DNA of 64,000 nucleotides from Isoetes taiwanensis (taxonomy: Eukaryota; Streptophyta; Lycopodiopsida; Isoetales; Isoetaceae). The position numbers and the translations under genes were made by a program. The notes beneath the pieces were generated by a model. It ran no database searches and was not told where the DNA came from. It worked only from the letters and a program-made list of their open reading frames with translations. Where the stretch lies: the NCBI GenBank assembly GCA_021234155.1, contig JAJEKV010000028.1, positions 17,350,825-17,414,824 of the forward strand, given 5' to 3'. Shown piece by piece: positions 22,101 to 32,333 of the stretch (within the stretch, counting starts at the first letter, position 1; every line of letters starts with the position of its first letter).

Positions 22101-22231
22101 GAGAATCTGGATTGGGGTTGAATCCCATTCAAGAAAGTAAAACACAAGTTTGAAGGGGCAAGCACAACATTTCACTTGCCGGATGAAGTCCATGAGACAT
22201 TGTTATCACAACTTCCAAAGAATTGTAGATG
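19125..22231 (+). pseudogene. DDE-like transposase-derived gene of element A
   Basis: The likely start is MEGENSNGSDGSKRKYAD (ATG 19125). Recognisable blocks in order: CMGFGGEGCQDQIE; VSPKVRDVMKRRTQAI; NTCCCVKHEQAI; AFNDMRRSLHVNC; KCIKGECDECG; then the strongest block, YVWSDGCASQFKSARAWY followed by WNFFGSAMGKAHMMAMAG; then PLSCFCDACI; and a tail near 22231. The C.C...H and C..G.C..C metal-binding patterns, the WSDGC.SQFK motif and the F.G..GK...M..AG motif are those I recall from transposase-derived proteins in animals and early plants. The D in WSDG is a candidate catalytic residue. At least five frame breaks occur, so it is inactive as assembled. Confidence 0.6.
20140..20330. repeat. TGTACATTAGATG short repeat array
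   Basis: TGTACATTGGATG and TGTACATTAGATG units are repeated about eight times with interruptions. The palindrome TGTACA is the shared core. It lies in a probable intron or spacer of the element A transposase gene. Confidence 0.75.
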
Positions 22232-22349
22232 ACTTGGACTAAGTCGGATCGTGGTACTTTCCAGAAATATTGTAATACTTTGTTCATATAAAAGATAAGA
22301 ACTGAACAAATTTTCATTGTACATGACAAGGACTACTTCAATAGTGCAT

Positions 22350-22415
22350 TAGGTACATCAAAGTACATAATATGTACATCCTATGTACATCTTATGTACA
22401 TCTGTTGTACATTCC
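22350..22415. repeat. ATGTACATC repeat cluster
   Basis: Five TGTACA-type words in about 65 bp between the convergent ends of the two element A genes. Same motif as at 20140-20330 and 36030-36200. Confidence 0.65.
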
Positions 22416-22592
22416 AGAGATATTTGTTAAGTGTAAGTTGATTAGAATTGAACATAAGAAAGTTGAATTACATAAACATTAAAAATAGTTTCAGTCATGG
22501 CAAAGATAAGAAATGGACAGGTTTTCATGTACAAATTCATATATTTATATTGTGGACATAAATACAACACACATGAAAGTGAGCATGGCTCA

Positions 22593-23024
22593 TAATTCAT
22601 GGCCTAGCTTCAAAATGTCAGTAGGAGCCTGATATCTTATGACTATTGCATCATGTCTTCCAGCCCGCCTAGAGGCTGTAGAGATATCCTCTAACGCAGT
22701 AGTCCATGCGGTTTCTATAGCTCGTGCCACCGGCAAATCTTTCCATCCTACATGGCCTTCATCTTCCCTGATCATCGTGCCTTCCCCAAGGGTTGTGCAA
22801 CAAGTGAGTTGCTTTGCCAATATACATTTTGTGGTTGCTCGTTCCTCATAGTTTTCAATTTGGTCAACCTTTTCCCACAGTCCAGGAACAAGCCGGTATA
22901 GAGGCGATAATCGGTCCCCAACCCTATGTGCTTGCAGCTTGTGTTGGTTTCTATTACCTCTGGGTGCAGCAGAACTCTATCTCTTAGTTTCATAATAGTC
23001 TTTTGTGTTTCAGTCCATTCATCT
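22593..23024 (-). CDS. Probable last exon of the element A FCP1-fusion gene
   Basis: A TTTGCTTTGTAG acceptor precedes TEWTETQKTIMKLRD-like coding on the minus strand, followed by HIGLGTDYRLYTGLFLDC and, after a frame slip near 22790, EDEGHVGWKDLPVARAIE, TALEDISTASRRAGRHD and a stop at 22593. It is unrecognised. The exon junction to the FCP1 exon cannot be fixed: the donor near 23174 and this acceptor do not agree in phase. It could be a separate gene. Confidence 0.4.
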
Positions 23025-23139
23025 ACAAAGCAAATGAAGATTGACTTAATTATGTATACACACTCATAATTGTACCAATAAGAAAGACAGTAAAAACAGA
23101 GTACTCAAGTGCAATGAACAAAAACTTTCATACATATAT

Positions 23140-23967
23140 TCATAACATTTGAATTTGTACATCAGTTTTAGTCTGTACCAACAATGGGCCAGTCGAGAGG
23201 CCAATAACATGACGGCAGTTTCTCCATTGCTTGCTCCATATATTGACTAAATTTAGGCGTGAGCACCCAAGTTGCTTTGCCATAGTTTGCCAGATCAAAA
23301 TATTTTCCACCTGCTCTGATATGCTATCTGCTGCATTAGTCATTGGATGCTCTTTTACATAAACTATACCATCTTCAGCCATTTTCAATCCATTAAGCCA
23401 TGGAATGAGCTCCATGACAAGCAAACTGTCGCCAGCTAATATTGGTGTCCAAGAGAAAGGACATATGTAGCTTCCTACGGGATTCAGAGTGGATTTGTAT
23501 CTCTCATCATCGATCAAAACTGTATTTCCATAGTACTCTGGGTACTCTTTCCATACCACAGCTAATGGCTTCACAAACAACCCCTTTTGAGGTTCAGTAG
23601 GGTGTTTGTGTGGCAGAGTCCAACACTGCTCCTGGCTGTAAACAAACTTCAGCTTTATGGAAAAAGCATCACAAATTTGATCCACAATTGGTAGAAGATT
23701 TTTAGAAGTGAGTGAAGACCAGATGGCAACATCAAACCCTTCTCTTACAAATGCAAACAGTGATGCTAACCCTGGCCTGCAGTAAAAAAACCTGTTTCCT
23801 ATATTGAATTGAAGCTCATCTTTCTGGATCTTTTGGTATCTTGAGTTAATATTTTCATTCTTGTGCACACTCTTGCCCAACACAGAATTTAAGTCAAAGA
23901 TAATGAGCTTTCTCCCTGAATTAGATGATTCACCTGTCAGCAACAAAACACTTGAGAGTCTATTCAC
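23140..23967 (-). CDS. FCP1/NIF-like HAD phosphatase domain (element A)
   Basis: The HAD fold signatures run in order: motif I as KLIIFDLNSVLG, where the usual DXDXT/V reads DLNSV; motif II in VAIWSSLTSKNLLPIV (WSS); then FVYSQEQCW; and the acidic motif in TVLIDDERYKSTLNP. Plant FCP1-like proteins often have DLNG in motif I. FCP1/NIF enzymes remove phosphate from serine in the RNA polymerase II tail. Replacement of the second Asp (the general acid) by Asn makes activity uncertain. A GCTGACAG acceptor at 23934-23940 fits the exon starting at 23933, with upstream exons in 24152-26077. The full domain is in one open frame. Confidence 0.75.
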   Translation of the reverse strand: MNRLSSVLLLTGESSNSGRKLIIFDLNSVLGKSVHKNENINSRYQKIQKDELQFNIGNRFFYCRPGLASLFAFVREGFDVAIWSSLTSKNLLPIVDQICDAFSIKLKFVYSQEQCWTLPHKHPTEPQKGLFVKPLAVVWKEYPEYYGNTVLIDDERYKSTLNPVGSYICPFSWTPILAGDSLLVMELIPWLNGLKMAEDGIVYVKEHPMTNAADSISEQVENILIWQTMAKQLGCSRLNLVNIWSKQWRNCRHVIGLSTGPLLVQTKTDVQIQML

Positions 23968-24151
23968 AATTTATAATTACATTTCAGATTACACAATTGA
24001 GAAAACACATTGATAATTACACAATTGTTATTTGCACAGGTGTAAGTGAGCCAAATAAATTAATTTTCCATTACTTATTGAGTACAAAGAAGCTCGGAGC
24101 ATGGCTCATACAAAACTGTAATTCACAAACAAGTCAAAGGGACTATCTACC

Positions 24152-26077
24152 CTGTGTAGGAACAACTGCTTGTATATTCATCTCGCCTTCTACAATTAAT
24201 GCCTCCATTAGATGATCCCTCCGTGACTTGGCATAGGCATCAGTGAACCAACTGGGTGTCATCTGCATGGTGCACAAGTATTAGAGGACTATACCAACAA
24301 ATAACTAATAGGAAAATAACATGTTCTACTTACAAAAATGGAGCTTGGTCGCATCAACCACGGCATCTATGAATTTGTGCATGTAAGCCACAATGTACAT
24401 GCAAGGGTTGCTGGTACTAGTTTCTGGCATTTTAGGACAGAACACAGGAGCATCAAAGTTCTTCCTACCATGGTTTAAGCTGTTAGATCCGAGCATCATG
24501 TTATTGATCACAAGCTTATGAAACCTGCAAAATTGCAATGTGAGAATAAATCAAGCATAAGAAATTGCAATATGAGAATAATCAAATCATAAAAACAAAA
24601 ACGAAACTCATACTTACTTCGGACCACTTTAGCATCGGGTACATAGCCTTTGGAGAGAGAGAGGATCAGTATACTTGGGCTAGCTATAGATGGAAAAAGA
24701 GCTTTTCATTGGACCAGCAAGCACAAGTATTGCCAATGCCACATTTGGGCCTTGCGAATTGGAACAAATATGTATTGGCATCTTGCAATCAAAATGCCAT
24801 CCAGCCCTTCCTTTATGTTAGTGTTACGTGCATACTTTGTTCTTGAGGGAATTCACAAAATTCTGGAAGGTGTCCTATTGAACCGTAAAAACTTGTGTTT
24901 CCAATCGGATGGAAGATCTGCTACAAAGGTACACGCACACAAATCCAGTTACATATTAATACATAAGATGAGTGACTTAGGGAATGAAATAACATAAATA
25001 TGTTGAAATGCTAGCCTACCTCCCATAGACATCTACCATCTTAGAGGTCAAGTCCGACTTCAGCCCGAACTTCGTCAACATCACTTTGAAAGATAGAGGG
25101 TGCAGGGCTTAGGAGGGCAATCCCTATAAGGAGTGAATGGAACCAACCTTTTTCGATCGGTTCACTAAACCGTACAAGGAAACAACAAAGATTAGCAAAA
25201 GAATATATCTATTGTAATCAATTGTATATTACTCACCTTGTAAATTCATCACACATTTTCAAATCTTAGAGGATTTCTTTGCCTTATTTGTTATCACATC
25301 AATATTTGCTTGTAGATCCTCTTCCTCTTCCGGTTCCGACTTCGAAGGATCGGGATCAGCTTCCTTCACTACTTTGATGATCGTGTCCTATGTACAAAAA
25401 AATGTGGTTAATTACCATAAATGCTGAGATGTTTAACAAAAATTAGTTCATCTTGGACATACCTCTTTCTAGGTGGTGGTGGCACTTTTTGCACGGAGAT
25501 TTTCTTTTAGGGAGGACATTTTTTTTGTTCTTTGGAGATTTTGCCTGTTTTTTCCTTTTGGAGTGCCATCACCAAAGATTCTTTTGCCTCCTCTTTGGAG
25601 TGGACTCAACTACCAACTCGGCTTCCTCTTCCACTGGTATCTCACGGGTTAAAATCTGATCTGTGTCCTTTGTAGCTTCTTACATAGCGAGGTCAGGCGG
25701 GACTGCGCAGATGATCTTTGAGACCAGGTTGAATCTTTCTTAGCTTCTCCAATTACTAATTTAGCACTTGGTGATGAAAGATTTTCTGTTGCGGCGCCAT
25801 TGAAGGCTCTCGTGACCGCACTGCTTTAGCTTTACGAAGTGCCATCCTCTCAATTTCCTCAACTTCACTTTGCCATGTTCGAAAGGTGCCTTTGCGGTTG
25901 TTCTATTCTTGGCACTGTAAATGTCATTGGTGATCTGGAGCTGGAAGGTAGAGGGTCTACAGATTCGGTCTGCTTATTATGCTCAGTAAAATCTGTAAAG
26001 AGAGTCGATGCAGATGGCTCAAGAACATCAGCCATTAAAGCTGCTTCTGGGATAGGAACAGCCTCATCTGCAAACAA
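24152..26077 (-). CDS. Upstream exons of the FCP1-fusion gene, copy 1
   Basis: Exons suggested by splice borders: 24152-24262 (MTPSWFTDAYAKSRRDHL, acceptor CACCATGCAG); 24334-24526 (FHKLVINNMMLGSNSL, acceptor TTTTGCAG, donor GTAAGT); 24617-24930 (KEGLDGILIARCQYIFVPI and following, donor GTAAGTATG); about 25020-25160; about 25260-25390, acidic; and 25455-26077, serine- and lysine-rich. In the third exon this copy reads CTTGCGAATTGG where copy 2 (34.6 kb) reads CTTGCAGAATTGG. Loss of the A shifts the frame. Role unknown; the charged sections suggest a nuclear scaffold or adaptor attached to the phosphatase domain. Confidence 0.5.
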
Positions 26078-26150
26078 ACAAATGATCTAAATTTCAATAG
26101 ACATAAAAGAACATGAAAACAGAACTAATGAGAAATATCTGGTACATTCT

Positions 26151-28400
26151 GCCACAACAAGGGCAAAGAGGGCTCACACCCAGCCTAAACTGACTCACAA
26201 GGACATTCACCCTGATACAGCGGTGCACCACCTGCCACAGAAGCACCCTAACCTTCGGTGGGGGAAGTGAGCTCCATGTCCACGTCCAAACCGAGCGCCA
26301 TCGAGAACCCGGAAGCTGCAGAGACCACTTTCCTGAAGGGGGCAGAGTGTCATGAATAGCCAACACCCGATAACAAGACCGCACAAAACAAGAAGACACA
26401 ATATCCGGATGAACCTTCTAAACCTGCACCACCACATCATCCTGAGGGACTATAGCTATGTGTAGCGGAATACTCCCCGCCACTTGTTCCCAGATGGCCC
26501 GATCACTACCCTTCAGGCGAAAGCGAGCTTCGAAAGAACTCCCACGAAGCTAGCTGACCACCCCAGTACCAATCCTCCAAGGTGAGCACAGCAGCTCGCC
26601 TCCAACGGGCCTGCGTCCGAGCATGCACAGTGGCAGCCAAGGGCAAGTGCGCAGGGGGTAGAGGAACCCACAAGAAAGGAGAAGAGTGGTGATAAACTGA
26701 GGCATAATCTAGCTGGAAGAGCACACGCACATGATCCCAAGCCCGCAACACCCCGTGAGAAAAGATGCATGTGGGAAAGGCCGGAGACCATACAACAGTG
26801 CCCAGGGCAACTCCACATGCACAGACGGCTTCCCAAATGCCACACAATGGCGAAGAGACTGCAACAACAGCGCCGTATCAGGAGAAGATGCTCCATCCTG
26901 CAGAGCGCTCCAAACAAACTTAGAGACCAACACCTTACTATGCAGTGCTAAATCTAGAATGGCCAAGCCCCCATCCTCCCGGGGGCGGAGACACTTCCAC
27001 CAAGCCACTTTAACAACCGCCCCCGCCCCACACAAAATTTCGAACAATCTTATCCAAAGCCTGTATCTTATCCTCAGGAGCTCACATCGCAGATGCTGTA
27101 TACACATGAGTGCTACAAAGTACTGACTTGGCAATAGTGATCCTACCTGCCATGGACAACTTGCTACCCTTCCACCAATTGAGGTGTTTCTGGAACCCCT
27201 GCAAAATCTCATCCCACACCCTCCCCATGGAAACATCCCCTCCAAAGGGAATACCCAACAGCTTAGTACACACATTATCTGGAAGCACCTTTCAAGGGAA
27301 TAGAGCCAAACAAGGGGGAGGCGGAGTCAGCTGGGCCCATAATGCGGAGCATTTACCCCAATTCAGAAGAATGCCTGAGGCCAAGGAGAAAGTATCCAGC
27401 AAACCCTTCACATTCCGCAAATTCCTCTCTTCTGCCACCAAGAAGAGGAAAGTGTCATCGGCGAACTGGTTAATAATCTACTGACTGCCATCCTGCATCC
27501 GAAGCCCATCCACCACCCCCTCCTCCACTGCAGCCAAAAACAACTGAGACAGTGCCTCCGCCACAATCGTAAACAAAAACGGCGCCAAAGGGCACCCCTG
27601 ACGCACCCCTCTGCCTAAGGAGAAAAAGGCGGAGGGTTCACCCTGGCACACCACCGTAGCCCGTGCTGACCTATGCAGCTTCATGACTGTCTCTGTAAAG
27701 CGTGGACCACAGCCCAACGCTAACATCATGGCAGACAAGAACTCCCAACGGACACTATCGTAAGCTTTGGCAAAGTCAAGCTTAAGATAGGCAATGCCTT
27801 GACCTGTTTTCCTGGCCCAATAAAGGCCCTCATAAGCTGTGGCAACATTAGTCAAAATGTTCCTCCCAGGAACAAACCCAGACTGCACCTTACTAATGGA
27901 AGAAGTCAACACCGGCTTCAACTTCTCTGCTAGGGCTTTCGCAATAATCTTATACACAGAGGACAACAAGGATATAGGCCTCCAATCATTAATAGTAGAA
28001 GGCTGCTTAACCTTAGGAATCAAGGAAATGTATGCGGTATTCAAGATTCTATCCATTTGAGAAGACTGCAGCAACTCAAGATACACCTGGTACACAGACT
28101 CACCAGCCCATTCCCAATAAGTCTAAAAGAACTCCACAGGGATGCCATCCAGCCCAGGACATTTATCCTTGGCCATGCACATACATGCTTCCGCTAAATC
28201 CTCTCTGGAGAACTCCTGCTCCAAGCTCTCACGCTGATGAGGCAGAATAGATGGCTTAACAGCCCCCAAAACAAGCTCCTGCATCTCCTGCTCATAGGGA
28301 AGAGTGCGCTGCACGAAAAACCCTGAGAAATGAGCATGCACATACCTCTGCAAATCAGCTCCTCCAAAGTCCGGCCATCAGGCAAAGCAAGGGACGCCAT
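26151..28400 (-). CDS. LINE ORF2 reverse transcriptase, partial zf-RVT
   Basis: RT motifs on the minus strand: SLIPKVKQPSTINDWRPISL, GFVPGRNILTNVATAYEGL, YLKLDFAKAYDSVRWEFL, GRGVRQGCPLAPFLFTIV, then the catalytic FADDT at about 27455-27470. LNWGKC, LGIPFGGDVSMGRVW and WKGSKLSMAGRITIAKSVL follow. The last is the thumb region common to plant LINEs. A stop separates the RT palm (ending GLRMQDGSQ at 27478) from FADDT. The zf-RVT domain is cut off at the left edge. Confidence 0.85.
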
Positions 28401-29547
28401 AGATGCTGCATATCACCGCTGTCTAGCTGCTCTGAAGAACACCGACGAACTTGTGCCCCCCTCCTTCAACCAAGTAAGGGCCGCCTTCACACGCGCCTCC
28501 TGCACTTTAACCTGCTCCAGAGCAACAATACACTGCAACACTGCATTCTCCCTAATGCCATCAGAAGGCTGCGCCCGAATCTTCTCCAACTCCCGATAGA
28601 GACTATGCAACTCTTGCCGCTCCTGCTGCACACGCTGCCTACCAAAGACCTTGGCAAAATGCTTCACCCTGGCCAACGCAGTCACCATACCAGACATACC
28701 CTTCAGAGATGAAAAGGTATCAAGCCACAACTCCTGGCACTGGGCCGAGAAATCCGCATCAGCCAGAAGCCGGGTGTTCAAACGGAACACCGTTCGAGAG
28801 GGCCGAGAGGCAACCGCACCTTGACTGGACAAAACCTGAGGGTAATGATCAGAAATGGAGGTAGACAGAATGTTACTCCGGTGCAAAGAGGGCACACCAT
28901 CCAGTGCGCATGGGAAAGCATAGCACCGGTCATGCCTAGCATACGCCCGGCCCGCACCAATCTGCCTATTACAATAGGTGAAAGACAAGTCTCCAGGGAC
29001 CTCAAACCAAGGCCAAATCCTGCAACAAACGAGACCACTGTTCCCTCTCAAACCCATGCACAACCTGGGTTCCAGAACCAGAGCGATCTTCTACTCGCTC
29101 TACCATATTGAAGTCCCCTAACAGCAACCAAGCAACCTGCAACCCACCAAGGGCTTGCAACTTATTCCGGACTGTGGCCCATAAAGCACCCCGCTGAGAA
29201 GGCTGATTAGGGGCATAAACATTAACAATCCCCCACTCTTGCCCTCCCTCCAACCACTTAATTATTGCCCACCGACCAAACATGTCTGCTGCAGAGTATG
29301 TGACCTGCACATCCATCCTCCAAGCAATAAGAGTACCCCCACTAGTCCGCCCAGAAGAAGAAGCAATAGAGCCAAACTGCCTATCAACCATATTCATGAG
29401 CCTGGACATATCATCCCTGTGACACTTATGTTCCTGAATGCAAACAATATCAGGACGCAACTGCCGAAGTGCCAAAGAAGCACGTGCCCTCTTACTACTA
29501 GAGGACCGCACCCCCTGCACATTCCAACCGAGGATCGACCTATTCAT
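28400..29547 (-). CDS. LINE ORF2 endonuclease and linker
   Basis: Starts MNRSILGWNVQGVRSS (ATG 29547), the usual opening of plant LINE APE-type endonucleases. Then come DIVCIQEHKC, the catalytic QEHK form; WGIVNVYAPNQPSQRGALW; and LLLGDFNMVERVED, the catalytic GDFN. A frameshift near 29010 leads to the second half, with YCNRQIGAGRAYARHDR and SILSTSISDHYPQVLS (the SDH motif). The endonuclease nicks target DNA to prime reverse transcription. Confidence 0.85.
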
Positions 29548-31345
29548 CTGGAGGAGAAGTGTCTAGCCCCACATGCCTACCCACCAGGCCATCAGCCCAC
29601 TCTACAGAGTCATCATCCAGAGCCAGAGGATTAATCACAGCAATGTGACCCACAGCCGCTCTACGTGACATTCCACTTCCAACACGTGTTAGAAGTCCCC
29701 CAGGCACCTCCATAGAGTCATGGGCCACACTAGTCTCTACCTCCAACCGGGCTGCTCCAGCCACCTCATACTCAGCACATACCGCTACCAGGACATCCCC
29801 AGCAAGATCATCAGCCCCTCCCACAGCCCTGTCCTCAGACCTAGCCAGAACTAAATCATCTGAGCCCTCCCCCGAGCCACCACGTCCTCTAGCCCGCCAT
29901 CCAATGGGCGGCCCCGGCCACAAGCACCGCCCGGCCTGTCGTCCCACACCACCTCTCCCAACCACACCACCTCGTCCAACTCCACTCCATCGCACCACGA
30001 GTCCTCTGCCTGTTGCCTCAGGAACGGAGGAATCCCGGGCCCCTGCATAAGCATCCGCAACCCCTACCACATCACAATCACTAGCGGGACCAGCGGGATC
30101 ATCATCGAGGTCCTGATGGTAGCACAATAGATGGAAACATCCGCCCGAACCTTCAAAGCGGAAAAAGAAAGTGTCGTGGACCACTACGCCTTTGGAAGAG
30201 AAGTGGGCACAGTACAGCAAAAGCGAAAGCAACACGAATCTTGGGGACCTGCACAATAGAATGAGCCAAATATACACCCGTGCCATTAGCCATAGAAATC
30301 AAGAAATCGGGCACCATCGGATCGGGAGGAAGATCCTCGAATCTGAACCAACACGGATTTTAACCGCTGTCAAAGAACTGGTGGACATTGCCGGAGTATA
30401 ATACTGATACAACACATATGATTCACCCAAAGTATCCACCCCCCGACTAACCAATTGCCGCACAGAAGACTCAGCCTCAAACATTATTATGAAGAAATTA
30501 TTTGGTAGGAATTTCAGAGACTGATACCTGGGCAAACCAATCCGCCTCAGATGTCCGGCAAGCCAAGAGCTAAACCTCCTCGTGTCCAATATGTAACCCG
30601 TGAAGTAGCCCAATACCGCAAATGAAACTAGCAGACCATGCCTGGTATGATCAATATCTATCCATGGAGTCTCTGGAAGAGTTGCCTGCAGGTCAACAGA
30701 GTGATGATCCTCCACAAATTTCAAAGCCTCTTGAACACGTGCAGTCCTACACTCCGGAGCCTTGCGCTTAATCCAATCTGAAAACCCCGGCCGAGTGATG
30801 CGAGCAACAGTGTCATTGCTCCACCAGGCCAGGCGCACAGGAGTTGGGGCTGCCACCCTGACATCCTAAGAGGTATCCAGGGGCACCCCAGGAGGCACAT
30901 CAGCTACATGCACCCTAGAAGAGGGCGCATCACCATCAAGTGATCCCTTCCCAAGCACAGGGGAAGAGGGCATCACAGATCCAGTATCCAAAGAGGGCAT
31001 GCTTGATGGAATCAAGACCGGAGTCTCCAAAACACAATCTACTTGAGTCTCAGAATTATATTGAGAGGAAGAGCAATCCACATACCTCTCAACTGAAGGG
31101 GATTCCAAGAGCTCCCTCATCTCTGCCACCAATTGCATACCACTTCCTACAGCCCGCGCCTCTTCATGCATGCCAAGACCCGTGCCCTTCCCCTTTACTG
31201 GAGGATTCTTTCTCCTCGCCATCTCCCTTGGCTTCAGCCCCAAGCCATGAGGCTCAATCGGTCCCCCATCAGCCTGTCTGGCAGGAGCCATGACATCCGA
31301 ACCAGTCTGGAAAATCAGTTGTTTGCGGCAATAAGCCACATGCAA
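29540..31345 (-). CDS. LINE ORF1 (Gag-like), broken by stops
   Basis: Three stretches on the minus strand: 31345-30866 (N-terminal, low complexity; MAPARQADGGPIEPHG), 30856-30299 and 30286-29540. The middle one has VRLAWWSNDTVARI, WIDIDHTRHGLLVSFAV and LPRYQSLKFLPNNFFIIMFE, resembling the DUF4283-type RNA-binding region of plant LINE ORF1. The third holds GVVVHDTFFFRFEGSGGCFH and a long Gly/Arg/Val-rich part. In-frame stops separate them (near 30860 and 30290). ORF1 proteins coat LINE RNA. Confidence 0.65.
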
Positions 31346-31520
31346 AACAGCTAATGCTATACACCTCCGGAAAGAGCTCGGAGCAAGCTTTCCAAGAGCC
31401 CAAGCACGCCAAAATCTGACACCAGATAAGAGAGATATCGCCGATCAAAGTTTCGCCGCCAGAACCCTAGCTGCAGGCGCCAGCGTCCTCCATCCGTCAC
31501 AAAGCCCTCTAATAGTCTAC

Positions 31521-32329
31521 TTTGTCCTGCTTTTATCTTATTTTAGAATGAAATATGTTTTGTATGTAAGTCTCAAATTAAGTATAATAGTGTTTGTTGT
31601 TGTTGGAGGCTCTTATATAGATCAGTACAAAAATGGCTATTGAGCCTTTGAAGCTCTTAGTTGTAGTTCTCTTTGCTACTCAAGTACTAGTTGACCCTTA
31701 TTACTTGCCCTTATTGGTAGTTTGTTTGGTTGTACACAATACAATGTTTGAGATGGTTTTATAACTTGAGGGATATAATTGTGGTTGGGTAGAAGCAATT
31801 ACTCATACCTCAATGGTTGCCTTTTTGTTCTATTGTGTTGATTTCCTTGTTTGTTATCTTTATCTTTTTTTCTCCCTTATACTTGATGCGATGGCTAAGC
31901 CTATGTGAAGTGGATGCAATTATCTAGAGTCTTGACACTTATCAAAGGGTTTTCCACAACGCCATTTGTTCAAAGTCTTGATGTGTGTAGTATATGGTGT
32001 TGGTCCCATTTTTGCATCAAACGAGGTGCACCCTGGACTACCACAGTCGTCGGATGCATTGATCCTACGATCCAAATCATATGTTGGGGCCTCTAGGCAC
32101 CTCTCGTTTCGCTTATAGTCATTTATGATTCGAGGTGCCTATGATTTTGAAATATGAAATACGATTTCGCCTAAGGTTTTGACGGAATATCGAACCTCTA
32201 TACGACTTTGTCTAAGATTTTAGAACATAAAATACGGGGGCTTGAACCTCTACCAAAATAACTCAATGTCCTAAACACTACTTTAACCAATATACCCAGT
32301 GAGCTAATGTGATGTTTTTTCTCTTGAAT
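31521..32329. other. Non-coding host flank, duplicated at 57306-58122
   Basis: AT-rich sequence without a gene, next to the LINE 5' end. It is repeated almost unchanged at 57306-58122. The latter is joined directly to what is here 34008 onward, which exposes 32334-34003 as an insertion. Confidence 0.85.
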
Positions 32330-32333
32330 CTAT

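Larger units (their letters stand above)
18808..26153. mobile_element. Element A, partial copy 1 (left end present)
   Basis: The left end GGGTAAAAGCACGAAAGGGTGT (18808-18829) matches the inverse of 37988-38009, the right end of partial copy 2. Inside are a plus-strand DDE-like gene and a minus-strand FCP1-fusion gene. At 26151-26154 the match to copies 2 and 3 stops abruptly at GCCA and LINE sequence begins. A complete element joined from copies 1 and 2 would be about 9.3 kb. The flanks of the two ends do not pair as a target duplication, so they did not come from one undisturbed insertion. TGTACA/ATGTACAT recurs densely in non-coding parts. Confidence 0.7.
26151..31507 (-). mobile_element. 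LINE copy A, 3'-truncated
   Basis: The 5' end is at 31507, adjoining TCTAATAGTCTAC (31508-31520), which is the target duplication of this LINE (compare 38980-38992). ORF1, endonuclease, reverse transcriptase and part of the zf-RVT domain follow leftwards. The 3' end and poly(A) are missing. The element stops at 26151-26154 in a 4-bp microhomology (GCCA) with element A. LINEs usually lose their 5' end, so a missing 3' end points to recombination or to a misjoin. Confidence 0.85.

Noticed and set aside
29239-29634. Plus-strand frames across LINE copy A
   Set aside because: Shadows of the minus-strand endonuclease and RT coding sequence.
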